Source of the DNA: Vibrio sp. Isolate34
GTDB taxonomy: Bacteria; Pseudomonadota; Gammaproteobacteria; Enterobacterales; Vibrionaceae
DNA length: 41,437 bases
NCBI RefSeq assembly: GCF_022397915.1
Contig: NZ_JAKEUO010000028.1
Coordinates: forward strand, 1 to 41,437
Direction: 5' to 3'
The notes beneath the pieces were generated by a model. It saw only the letters and a list, made by a program, of their open reading frames with translations. It was not told the DNA's origin and did no database searches. A program made the translations under genes and the position numbers. Within the stretch, counting starts at the first letter, position 1. Each line of letters starts with the position of its first letter. Shown piece after piece: positions 1 through 6,919 of the stretch.

Positions 1-215
1 AGAAACGGTAATTTGCCAAACGCAATTATGGACAAGATATAGACAAAGGCAGTATGGATTGGTGTCTATACAAGTATCGTCACTTGGTCGAAAATGCCTT
101 TGGGAGAATTAAGCATTATCGAGCTATTTCAAGTAGATATGACAAGCTAGAAAGGAATTATGCCAGCATGTTATCGCTGGCATTCATGTTAATGTGGCTA
201 CCGATGTATTGTTGA
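1..215 (+). pseudogene. IS5-family transposase, C-terminal fragment
   Basis: The frame through 57-59 (GAT) reads DWCLYKYRHLVENAFGRIK and continues through RYDKLERNYASM to LWLP-like residues (MLMWLPMYC) and TGA at 213-215. The Y-R-HLVENAFGRIK stretch is the C-terminal catalytic region (the E of DDE) of IS5-family transposases. This frame is closed by TAA at 9-11, while frame 1 continues with RNGNLP, so a one-base change around 12-20 would restore an open frame. The copy may therefore be frameshifted, but most of the gene lies outside the window and this cannot be settled here. It is partial at the 5' side. Confidence 0.7.
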
Positions 216-223
216 ACGTAAAA

Positions 224-246
224 TGTACAGCAAAGATCAACACACC
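224..246. repeat. Candidate terminal inverted repeat of the IS5-type element
   Basis: Read on the minus strand from 246, the sequence begins GGTGTGTTGATCTTTGC. The MITE end at 3571 begins GGCGTGTTGACCTTTCG; by hand 13 of the first 15 bases match. The position just after the transposase stop, and the adjacent CTAA, support this being the element's right end. The left end is not in the window. Confidence 0.55.
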
Positions 247-275
247 CTAATAATTATTGAATAAGGAACAGGCTC

Positions 276-2639
276 ATGAATATTACAACGCATATTCTTG
301 GCTACCCACGTATCGGCGAAAAACGCGAACTCAAATTCACACTAGAGAAGTACTGGCGCGGTGAAATTGACCAATCACAGCTTAAGCAGCTCGGCAGCGA
401 ACTGAGAAATCGTAACTGGAATGTACAAGCTGACGCGAATCTAAGCTTTGCAACTGCGGGTGACTTCGCATGGTACGACCATGTGTTAACAACAACTTTG
501 CTTTTGGGTCATGTGCCAAAACGTCACGCTGGTGGATCTGAAGAAGAAAAAGCCTTCCCAGACTTAGATACCTTGTTCCGCGTTGGTCGCGGGCAATCTC
601 AAACTCAAATACAATCTCAAAAACAGCCAACGTGTTGTGGCGGGAAACATGGTTCAGAAAGCGCCAAAGATGGTGCTGCAGCATCTGATATGACCAAGTG
701 GTTCAATACTAACTATCACTACATTGTTCCCGAGTTCAGTAAAGATGATTCGTTTGAAGTGAGCTGGCCACAACTGTTTGATGAAGTGAATGAAGCCATT
801 CAAGCTGGGCATAAGGTTAAGCCAGTCCTTCTTGGCCCGCTGTCTTACTTGTACTTGGGTAAGGAAGTAGAAGAGGGCTTTGATCGATTAGCCTTACTTC
901 CACGTCTACTTACTGTCTACCAAGCGATTTTAGCTAAGCTTGCCAAATTGGGTGTTGAGTGGGTTCAAATCGACGAACCTATTCTGTCGCTCGAGCTTGA
1001 AAAACAGTGGGCAGATTCATTCAAATTGGCTTATCAAGTGATTCAAGGTGATGTGAAGTTACTATTGACCACTTACTTTGATTCGGTAACGGACACCTTA
1101 GACAAAATCGTAAAACTGCCAGTGAACGGTTTACATATTGACTTAGCCGCTGCGCCACAACAGCTCGATGAAGTCTTGAGTAAACTACCGGAAGAGTGGG
1201 TGTTGTCTGCTGGTGTCATCAACGGACGCAATGTTTGGCGAGCAGACTTGGCTACTCAGTTAGCGAAACTGCAACCTGTGAAAGAGAAGCTAGGTGATAA
1301 GCTGTGGGTGGCAAGTTCATGTTCGCTACTGCACAGCCCAGTTGACTTAGAGTTAGAAGATTCACTTAGCGATGAAGTGAAAAGCTGGTTTGCTTTCGCG
1401 AAACAGAAAGTCACAGAGGTTAGCTTATTGGGTGCGGCGCTAGACGGCGATCAAAATGCCATTTTAGCGTGTGAGACTTATAGCCAGCCGATTGTGGCTC
1501 GTAAGAGTGCAACTCATGTTAATAAGCCGCAGGTACAGGCTCGTATTAATACTATTACTAAAACATTAGCGGAGCGCAGTGCACCTTATGCAGAACGCGC
1601 CGCGCATCAATCAGAGGTACTAGGTTTACCTTTATTGCCAACTACAACCATTGGTTCGTTCCCACAGACAGGCGAGATCCGTGTTCAACGCAGCGCTTAT
1701 CGCACTGGAAAGTTGAGTGAAGCGGAATACACCACCGCACTAAAAGGTCACATCGCGGACGCGGTCAAGCGCCAAGAAGCACTCGGCTTAGATGTGTTGG
1801 TGCATGGTGAAGCGGAACGTAACGATATGGTGGAATATTTTGCTGAAAACCTCGCAGGCTTCCAAACCACTAAATTTGGTTGGGTACAAAGCTACGGCTC
1901 TCGCTGCGTGAAACCAGCGATTGTGGTGGCAGATATCGAGCGTGAAAAACCGATGACGGTGGAGTGGTCGACCTACGCGCAATCACTGACTTCAAAGCAG
2001 ATGAAAGGCATGCTAACTGGACCTGTCACTATCTTATGCTGGACGTTCCCACGTGAAGATATCTCACGTAAAGAGATCACTAATCAGTTGGCATTTGCGC
2101 TGCGTGATGAAGTGTCTGATTTACAAGATGCAGGAATCAACATTATTCAGATTGATGAACCAGCGATTCGTGAAGGTTTGCCGTTGAAAAAACGCGACCA
2201 TGCAGAATATTTAGAGTGGGCGGTAGATGCCTTTAAGATCTCGGCTGCGAGTGCTAAGCCAGAGACTCAGATTCATACTCACATGTGTTACAGCGAATTC
2301 AACGAGATCATTGATTCAGTGGCCGCACTAGACGCCGACGTGATCACCATCGAGACTTCTCGCTCGAACATGGAACTGCTTAAAGCGTTTGAAGAGTTCA
2401 ATTACCCGAATGCGATTGGTCCAGGTGTTTACGACATCCACTCACCAAACATTCCATCACAAGAGTGGATTGTTGATTTACTTAAGAAAGCGGCAGAGAA
2501 AATTCCAGCAGAACGCTTATGGGCAAACCCTGATTGCGGGCTGAAGACGCGGAATTGGGCTGAGGCGGAAGCGGCGCTGACTAACTTAGTTTCGGCAACT
2601 AAAGCATTGCGTAAAGAGTGGGAATCAGCAGAGGCATAA
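276..2639 (+). CDS. metE: Cobalamin-independent methionine synthase MetE
   Basis: MetE transfers the methyl group of 5-methyltetrahydropteroyltriglutamate to homocysteine, the last step of methionine synthesis, in the cytoplasm. The 787-residue product has the family N-terminus (HILGYPRIG), the central TTTIGSFPQT segment and the C-terminal zinc-ligand motifs HTHMCYSEFN and NPDCGLKTR. It is longer than the usual 750-760 residues because of a Gln/Ser-rich insertion at about residues 107-133 containing a Cys-Cys pair, placed before the conserved MTKWFNTNYHY motif. ATG is preceded by AAGGA at 263-267. The upstream region is taken up by an IS5-type element, leaving only about 25 bp of probable native leader. 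I see no MetR-type palindrome in what remains. Confidence 0.96.
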   Translation: MNITTHILGYPRIGEKRELKFTLEKYWRGEIDQSQLKQLGSELRNRNWNVQADANLSFATAGDFAWYDHVLTTTLLLGHVPKRHAGGSEEEKAFPDLDTLFRVGRGQSQTQIQSQKQPTCCGGKHGSESAKDGAAASDMTKWFNTNYHYIVPEFSKDDSFEVSWPQLFDEVNEAIQAGHKVKPVLLGPLSYLYLGKEVEEGFDRLALLPRLLTVYQAILAKLAKLGVEWVQIDEPILSLELEKQWADSFKLAYQVIQGDVKLLLTTYFDSVTDTLDKIVKLPVNGLHIDLAAAPQQLDEVLSKLPEEWVLSAGVINGRNVWRADLATQLAKLQPVKEKLGDKLWVASSCSLLHSPVDLELEDSLSDEVKSWFAFAKQKVTEVSLLGAALDGDQNAILACETYSQPIVARKSATHVNKPQVQARINTITKTLAERSAPYAERAAHQSEVLGLPLLPTTTIGSFPQTGEIRVQRSAYRTGKLSEAEYTTALKGHIADAVKRQEALGLDVLVHGEAERNDMVEYFAENLAGFQTTKFGWVQSYGSRCVKPAIVVADIEREKPMTVEWSTYAQSLTSKQMKGMLTGPVTILCWTFPREDISRKEITNQLAFALRDEVSDLQDAGINIIQIDEPAIREGLPLKKRDHAEYLEWAVDAFKISAASAKPETQIHTHMCYSEFNEIIDSVAALDADVITIETSRSNMELLKAFEEFNYPNAIGPGVYDIHSPNIPSQEWIVDLLKKAAEKIPAERLWANPDCGLKTRNWAEAEAALTNLVSATKALRKEWESAEA

Positions 2640-2687
2640 TTCAGTCTAGTATTTAGATTGACCCGCTATTCCACGATGAACCACAAA

Positions 2688-2711
2688 AAGGCCTCGCAAA
2701 TGCGAGGCCTT
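2688..2711. terminator. Bidirectional hairpin between metE and the pilotin gene
   Basis: AAGGCCTCGCA at 2688-2698 is repeated inverted as TGCGAGGCCTT at 2701-2711, giving a stem of about ten pairs with a four-base loop. An A run precedes it and T-rich sequence follows, so it can serve both convergent genes. Confidence 0.85.
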
Positions 2712-2737
2712 CTGGTTTTATACTTGTTCGATCGAAT

Positions 2738-3133
2738 CTAGCTGCTGCTCTGACACGTCTCTTTGCTGATCAACTTCTCAACCATCAGTTGTCCGCGAGT
2801 GTTGCGAATCTTGATGTTGTAAGCCAAGCCCATATCGAGGTTTGCTCTCACTTCAGAGTTGGTGCAGTAGCTATTCACACTTATGTCTACAACTTGGTTT
2901 AAAGGTTTCGCACCTTTAGCATCTTGGTTGTAGATCATCATGATTTCAATCACGGTGTTTTTTGCGAGTACTCGCATGACCGACAGCGGGCCATATTCAA
3001 TCGGTAGGCCTGCAGATAAAACACCAGCTCGGTGCTGCGCCATCATCTCGAGTTGTCTTTGTTGGTCTTGCTCACTTGAAGCACAGCCTGCAAGCAGAGC
3101 CATTGCTAGTGAGCCAATAATCCATTTTTTCAC
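2738..3133 (-). CDS. aspS: AspS-like type II secretion pilotin lipoprotein
   Basis: This is a small outer-membrane lipoprotein of 131 residues. It has a signal peptide with lipobox LAGC (lipidated Cys17), and the mature part has cysteines at about 90 and 127 that could form the disulphide known in AspS/GspS pilotins. The EYGPLSVMR and IEIMMIYN segments and the position next to metE match my memory of the V. cholerae AspS region, where the protein targets the type II secretin GspD to the outer membrane. The pilotin function is inferred from that resemblance. The start is GTG at 3133-3131, one base past the yciI stop codon, with only a weak AAGAAAG ribosome site. No T2SS genes are nearby, which is usual for this pilotin. 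Alternative: an uncharacterised lipoprotein. Confidence 0.7.
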   Translation of the reverse strand: MKKWIIGSLAMALLAGCASSEQDQQRQLEMMAQHRAGVLSAGLPIEYGPLSVMRVLAKNTVIEIMMIYNQDAKGAKPLNQVVDISVNSYCTNSEVRANLDMGLAYNIKIRNTRGQLMVEKLISKETCQSSS

Positions 3134-3134
3134 G

Positions 3135-3431
3135 TTAAAATACTTTCTTGAATGGTTTTACGATGACATTTTGGTAGACACCAGCTTCGATGTACGGATC
3201 TGCGTCTGCCCATGCCTGTGCGTCTTCTAAAGAGTTAAACTCAGCAATCACAGTAGAACCTGTGAAACCCGCTTCGCCAGGGTTATCCGAATCAATAGCT
3301 GGCATTGGACCTGCTGTCAAAAGTCGGCCTTCATCGTGAAGTGTTTGTAGGCGTTCTAGATGTTGTGGGCGAACACTTAGGCGCTTTTCTAATGAATTTT
3401 CGACGTCTTGAGAAAAAATCACGTACCACAT
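3135..3431 (-). CDS. yciI: YciI family protein
   Basis: A 98-residue cytoplasmic protein of the YciI superfamily (ferredoxin-like fold). It begins MWYVIFSQD, has the R-P-HLERLQ helix, the AGPMPAID loop and the AQAWADADPYIEAGVY segment typical of E. coli YciI, whose length it matches. Members have a conserved His/Asp pair suggesting a catalytic role, but the substrate is unknown. It lies directly upstream of the AspS-like gene (one base apart), so the two are probably co-transcribed. The upstream region contains the MITE at 3567-3848, which separates it from yciA. Confidence 0.9.
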   Translation of the reverse strand: MWYVIFSQDVENSLEKRLSVRPQHLERLQTLHDEGRLLTAGPMPAIDSDNPGEAGFTGSTVIAEFNSLEDAQAWADADPYIEAGVYQNVIVKPFKKVF

Positions 3432-3566
3432 ATTGAGATATCCTTATTTTACTTCACTGAATTGGGGCGTTTAAATTCGCTATCTTGCTAATTTACGCGA
3501 ACTAATTGGTATTGGAAGGGCTAATGATAAGAAATTGTGAAATGGTGCGAGAGAGCAGTATGGTCG

Positions 3567-3848
3567 TTAGGGCGTGTTGACCTTTCGTGGTTAAATTTTG
3601 TTCGGGTGGGGACGCCTAGTCAAAAGCGTTTTAATCGCGGCGAGGGGGAAGTAGCCTAGCATTCTAAGCAAATCTCCCTCAACAAAGAGTAAAACGCTTT
3701 TAGCTGAACCCTTCGGGCAGCGTTTGCTGGTCATTTCTACTACGTTATCGGCTTCTTATGGAGGCTAGCTACACATCAAAGCCTCTTCCTTGTATAAATA
3801 CCCAGCAATTCGCTGCAAAAATCAGCTCGAAAGGTCAATACGCCCTAG
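3567..3848. mobile_element. MITE-like non-coding element with 20 bp inverted ends
   Basis: The left end GGCGTGTTGACCTTTCG (3571-3587) is inverted at 3828-3844 with one mismatch, and the match extends outward to 3568 and 3847. The flanking tetranucleotides TTAG (3567-3570) and CTAG (3845-3848) fit an IS5-like YTAR target, though they are not identical. No reading frame fills the element. Inside, AAAAGCGTTTTA at 3622-3633 is perfectly inverted at 3690-3701, making a long internal hairpin. The ends resemble the IS5-type end at 224-246, so mobilisation in trans by an IS5-family transposase is a reasonable inference. It sits between yciA and yciI. Confidence 0.75.
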
Positions 3849-3903
3849 TAATTTCATTTGCTGAAACTAAAGACCACTGACGTATATGACTTAGTGAAAA
3901 ATA

Positions 3904-4302
3904 CTATTTGTTGATAGGGCGAGGCTTGCCACTTTCATCAACAGCCACGTAGTTGAAGGTCGCGCCACAAACTTTGTAACGGTCGCCTATGCCGTGATCA
4001 AGCACAGGCTTAACCCATACTTCTAGGTCGATATTCATCGAGCTACGGCCAATTTTGGTACAGTCGCCATACACACACACCACATCGCCAACCGATACAG
4101 GTTGTTTGAATTCAATGCTTGATACTGAAACAGTCACAATCTTGCCGTTAGAGATCTCTTTCGCCAAGATGCCGCCAGCTAGGTCGAGCTGAGACATTAT
4201 CCAACCACCGAAGATCTGACCCGCAGCATTGGTGTCAGAAGGCATCGCTAATGTGCGAAGAAGTAAAGAACCAATAGGGTTCAAAGTTGATTGAATCGTC
4301 AT
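3904..4302 (-). CDS. yciA: Acyl-CoA thioesterase YciA
   Basis: A hotdog-fold acyl-CoA thioester hydrolase acting on a broad range of CoA esters in the cytoplasm. The product of 132 residues equals the E. coli YciA length. The family motif GQIFGGWIMSQLDLAGG, with the preceding MPSDTNAAG segment carrying the catalytic Asp, is present, followed by the VSVSSIEFKQPV strand. ATG at 4302 is preferred over an in-frame ATG at 4383 because the family starts just before LLLRTLAMPSDTN and the extra 27 residues (MHSFANVLNQ...) are not conserved in kind; AAGAG lies upstream at suitable spacing. It is downstream of yciB on the same strand but separated from it by a strong terminator. Confidence 0.92.
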   Translation of the reverse strand: MTIQSTLNPIGSLLLRTLAMPSDTNAAGQIFGGWIMSQLDLAGGILAKEISNGKIVTVSVSSIEFKQPVSVGDVVCVYGDCTKIGRSSMNIDLEVWVKPVLDHGIGDRYKVCGATFNYVAVDESGKPRPINK

Positions 4303-4467
4303 TGTAGTACTCTTGGTGGTATTGATTATCTTAAATAAAAACTGATGTGTTGACTGGTTAAGCACATTGGCAAATGAGTGCAATGAACAACAAGAAACCA
4401 GATGACCGCTAATTTAGTGAGATTATCATTAAATAATAGGTTTTATTTTGACCAGTTTCCGCAACAC

Positions 4468-4510
4468 AAAAAAGCCAGTGGCCAATGATCACGAGTATCA
4501 TTGGCCACTG
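4468..4510 (-). terminator. Rho-independent terminator after yciB
   Basis: A perfect 14 bp stem pairs CAGTGGCCAATGAT at 4476-4489 with its inverse at 4497-4510 around a seven-base loop. On the minus strand it is followed by a run of six T (4473-4468). It lies downstream of yciB. Confidence 0.9.
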
Positions 4511-4569
4511 TTAAATAGCATATTGATAAGAATTGTATCAAAAAGGGAATGAGGACTCATCCCTTAGGG

Positions 4570-5154
4570 TTACTTCTCGTCGGTATTTTTATCCGTTAAC
4601 TCTTTCTGCTGGTCTTTTGGTAAATGCTGCTCTTTTGGTAAGTGCTTATAGATGTACACACCTGTCAGTAATGTGAACAACAAGGTCGCGATGAGCAAGC
4701 CAAACACCTTGAAGTTAACCCAGACATCCAACGGCAGGCTGAAAGCAACGTAAACGTTGAGAATGGCGCATAGGGTAAAGAACAGAGTCCAAGCCCAGTT
4801 GATTTTTCCCCATACGGCATCAGGCAGTGTGATCTCTTTCCCCAACATGCCTTTAATGGCTGATTTGCCCATGAGGTGGCTGGCTGTCAGGCCAATAGCG
4901 AACAGAGCGTAAACGATCGTCACTTTCCATTTAATGAAGTTGTCGTCGTGTAAGAAGATGGTCATGCCACCAAATACGGCAACCATAAGGAACGTGACCA
5001 CCTGCATTTTCTCTACTTTTTTGTAGATGAAGTACGTCAAAACAATCTGTACTGCAGAGGCAACAATCAAAGCACCTGTCGCGGTGTAGATGTCGTACAT
5101 CTTGTAGAGCGCAAAGAAAATGATGAGAGGGATGAAATCAAGAATTTGTTTCAT
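4570..5154 (-). CDS. yciB: Inner membrane septation protein YciB
   Basis: A polytopic inner membrane protein of 194 residues (IspZ/YciB family), linked in enterobacteria to cell elongation and division machinery and to envelope integrity. It begins MKQILDFIPLIIFFALYKMYDI, the hallmark N-terminus, and has about five hydrophobic segments, with the family motifs KWKVTIVYALFA and WGKINWAWTLFF. The last ~25 residues are charged (Lys, Glu, Asp). A yciB-yciA-yciI neighbourhood is also found in E. coli relatives. Confidence 0.93.
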   Translation of the reverse strand: MKQILDFIPLIIFFALYKMYDIYTATGALIVASAVQIVLTYFIYKKVEKMQVVTFLMVAVFGGMTIFLHDDNFIKWKVTIVYALFAIGLTASHLMGKSAIKGMLGKEITLPDAVWGKINWAWTLFFTLCAILNVYVAFSLPLDVWVNFKVFGLLIATLLFTLLTGVYIYKHLPKEQHLPKDQQKELTDKNTDEK

Positions 5155-5262
5155 GTGGACTGACTATCCAGTTAGTTGAGTTGCTAACAGTCTAACTAAA
5201 ATTGCCCCGATGCTAAATAGCCCGAGGCAATTGGCTGTAAAACTAATTTTGTTAAGCACGAG

Positions 5263-5511
5263 TCAGCGGATTGACGACGTTTGGTAGCGAGGAATCAACT
5301 TCTTGATATCTTCTAAATAGCCTTCGCTTTTCAGATTATCTAAGGTGTTCTCTAGTTCTTGCTCGCTCATGGCGAAACACGTTGATTTTCCCGTCGTCAG
5401 GTCGAGATACTCGTGATATTCACGCTCAGTAAAGTGACCAACTCTATCCATTAGCAAGGTCTTAATTCCGTGGTGAATCAAGCCGTAATACGTATGTCTT
5501 TGTAAGGTCAT
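5263..5511 (-). CDS. Small conserved-looking protein of unknown function
   Basis: An 82-residue soluble protein that I do not recognise. It has no signal peptide or membrane segment. The N-terminal half is rich in His and Tyr (TYYGLIHHGIK), and the C-terminal half looks helical, with an acidic stretch SEQELENTLDNLKSEGYLED. The start is well supported: GGAGG lies seven bases before ATG at 5511. A weak imperfect hairpin at 5201-5231 follows the stop on the minus strand but lacks a good T run. It could be co-oriented with yciB but is separated from it by about 110 bp. Confidence 0.75.
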   Translation of the reverse strand: MTLQRHTYYGLIHHGIKTLLMDRVGHFTEREYHEYLDLTTGKSTCFAMSEQELENTLDNLKSEGYLEDIKKLIPRYQTSSIR

Positions 5512-5850
5512 AGCCTATCCTCCGTGACAAGCTGCATGATGAATAAGATGCAACCTGCTGTATATTGGTTGGGTTATCTATGACAAAGCAATTCGAATGC
5601 CATTTTCTCAATGAGGACAGATCTTTTAACCTAACGAAATGATTTGATTTGTATTTTCATTGAGCTAAAAGAAGGTTTCGTCTGCTCTCACCCAAACAAT
5701 ACGTTGCGGAAGAGGAATAGTTTTATTTTGAGAATCGATTTCTTACATCAATTTGGGAATCACTTGATTCTCATTCTGACGAGCTAGGGCGCTTTCCCTT
5801 TATAACGCCTTGTTTAAAATGATTTTATTTGATTCGTTTCAATTATTCCT
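5512..5850. other. Intergenic region between the small unknown gene and the LysR gene
   Basis: These 339 bases contain no convincing gene. They are AT-rich and include a 14 bp palindrome GAATCACTTGATTC at 5757-5770 and an inverted pair TGAGAATC (5729-5736) / GATTCTCA (5766-5773). Either could be the 3' end structure of the LysR transcript or a regulator site; neither has a clear T run. Confidence 0.5.
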
Positions 5851-6738
5851 TTAATCAACGAGCCAATCTACCAGAGTCGATAATGACGCATTTTGACGAT
5901 TCTTAGGTTGCAGCAAGAAGTAACCGTTGCCGGAGAACACACTGCCTTCACTTACTTTCACCAATCTCCCCAAATCGATATCTTGCTTAGCGAGCGTAAT
6001 ATCGCCTATCGCTATACCAAATCCTTGAATGGCCGCGTTCATCGCTTGGTCGAGCGTGGCGAACTGTTGGTTGTTCTTACTGGAAAGATCATGGCTGCCG
6101 ATGTGTTCTAACCAAAGTCGCCAGTCACTTTGTTCATTGTTGGCATGTAACCAAGTGTACTGAGCAAGCTTGTGTGGCTTGATAACAGTTGAAGTGCTGT
6201 CAATCAGGTGGCTTGGCACAATGCTCTGTGCTTGGCAGATAGGGGCGAGTTGTTCGTTGAACAGCAGTTGACTAACAATTGAGTGCTGGCTTGGTTTCTT
6301 GCCATAGGTGATCACCGCATCGAAGGGATCAAAGCTTGGCTCAAAAACGTGCTTGATGGTCGATGTGAGCTCGACGTCAATCTCAGGATAGGCCTGTTGA
6401 AACGACATCAACTTAGGTAATAGCCAAGAGGTAATACAACTCGGGGCATTGAGCTTTATCTTAGAGGGAGAGCTCGCGACCTGATTAAGTGCCGATTGCA
6501 GTTGTTGAATTGTCCCTTGAATGAGAGGAACCAGTTCTTCTCCTTTAGGCGTTAATGACAAACCACGAGCATGGCGATAGAAGAGATCACACCCCAGATT
6601 GTCTTCAAACGACAACACCTGGCGGCTCACTGCCCCTTGCGTCACATTGAGCTCATGTGCTGCGCGTGTAAAGTTGAGATGCCTTGCCGTAGACAAGAAT
6701 GCGAGCAAGGTTTTGGTTGAAGGGAGTGTGTTGTTCAT
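5851..6738 (-). CDS. LysR family transcriptional regulator (GcvA-like)
   Basis: A 295-residue LysR-type regulator. The N-terminal winged helix-turn-helix spans about residues 8-65 (HLNFTRAAHELNVTQGAVSR then LSLTPKGEEL), followed by a linker helix and a type 2 periplasmic-binding-fold effector domain from about 90 onward. The motifs resemble the GcvA/AmpR branch. It is divergent from the aminotransferase at 6920 with a 181 bp intergenic region, so by the usual LysR logic it most likely controls the aminotransferase/binding-protein operon. The effector is unknown; an amino acid or its keto acid would fit the neighbours (inference). An inverted repeat suitable for LysR binding is at 6836-6860. 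Confidence 0.9.
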   Translation of the reverse strand: MNNTLPSTKTLLAFLSTARHLNFTRAAHELNVTQGAVSRQVLSFEDNLGCDLFYRHARGLSLTPKGEELVPLIQGTIQQLQSALNQVASSPSKIKLNAPSCITSWLLPKLMSFQQAYPEIDVELTSTIKHVFEPSFDPFDAVITYGKKPSQHSIVSQLLFNEQLAPICQAQSIVPSHLIDSTSTVIKPHKLAQYTWLHANNEQSDWRLWLEHIGSHDLSSKNNQQFATLDQAMNAAIQGFGIAIGDITLAKQDIDLGRLVKVSEGSVFSGNGYFLLQPKNRQNASLSTLVDWLVD

Positions 6739-6835
6739 ATCATTACCTATGACTTTTTATCATGGCTATTATGTGATTATTTCGATTCATTTATCAATAG
6801 TGTTCTGTTTGAATGTAAATACTTACTCATCATTA

Positions 6836-6860
6836 GTGATTCAATATGTGTATAAATCAC
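6836..6860. promoter_or_regulatory. Candidate LysR operator
   Basis: GTGATT at 6836-6841 is inverted as AATCAC at 6855-6860 with a 13-base spacer, in the divergent promoter region. The geometry is close to, but not a strict match of, the classic T-N11-A LysR box. The assignment rests on position and symmetry. Confidence 0.4.
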
Positions 6861-6919
6861 ATTTTTTGAATATGAAAGCAGTGGTGAAGACATTGTGACT
6901 ATGTGAAAGGGATAGCTTC

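Larger units (their letters stand above)
1..250 (+). mobile_element. 3' end of an IS5-family insertion sequence
   Basis: The window opens inside an insertion sequence. The C-terminal part of a DDE transposase is readable to 215, followed by a candidate terminal inverted repeat ending near 246 and a possible CTAA target duplication at 247-250, which fits the YTAR-type targets of IS5 elements. The rest of the element lies outside the window. The family is inferred from the transposase motif and from the resemblance of the end to the MITE ends at 3571 and 3844. The element boundary lies only about 25 bp upstream of the metE start codon. Confidence 0.65.

Noticed and set aside
2940..3230. Plus-strand open frame across the pilotin gene
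   Set aside because: It overlaps the lipoprotein and yciI on the other strand and shows no protein-like features.
5201..5231. Possible terminator after the 82-residue gene
   Set aside because: Only about six pairs are continuous (ATTGCC / GGCAAT) with a mismatch next to them, and there is no proper T run.
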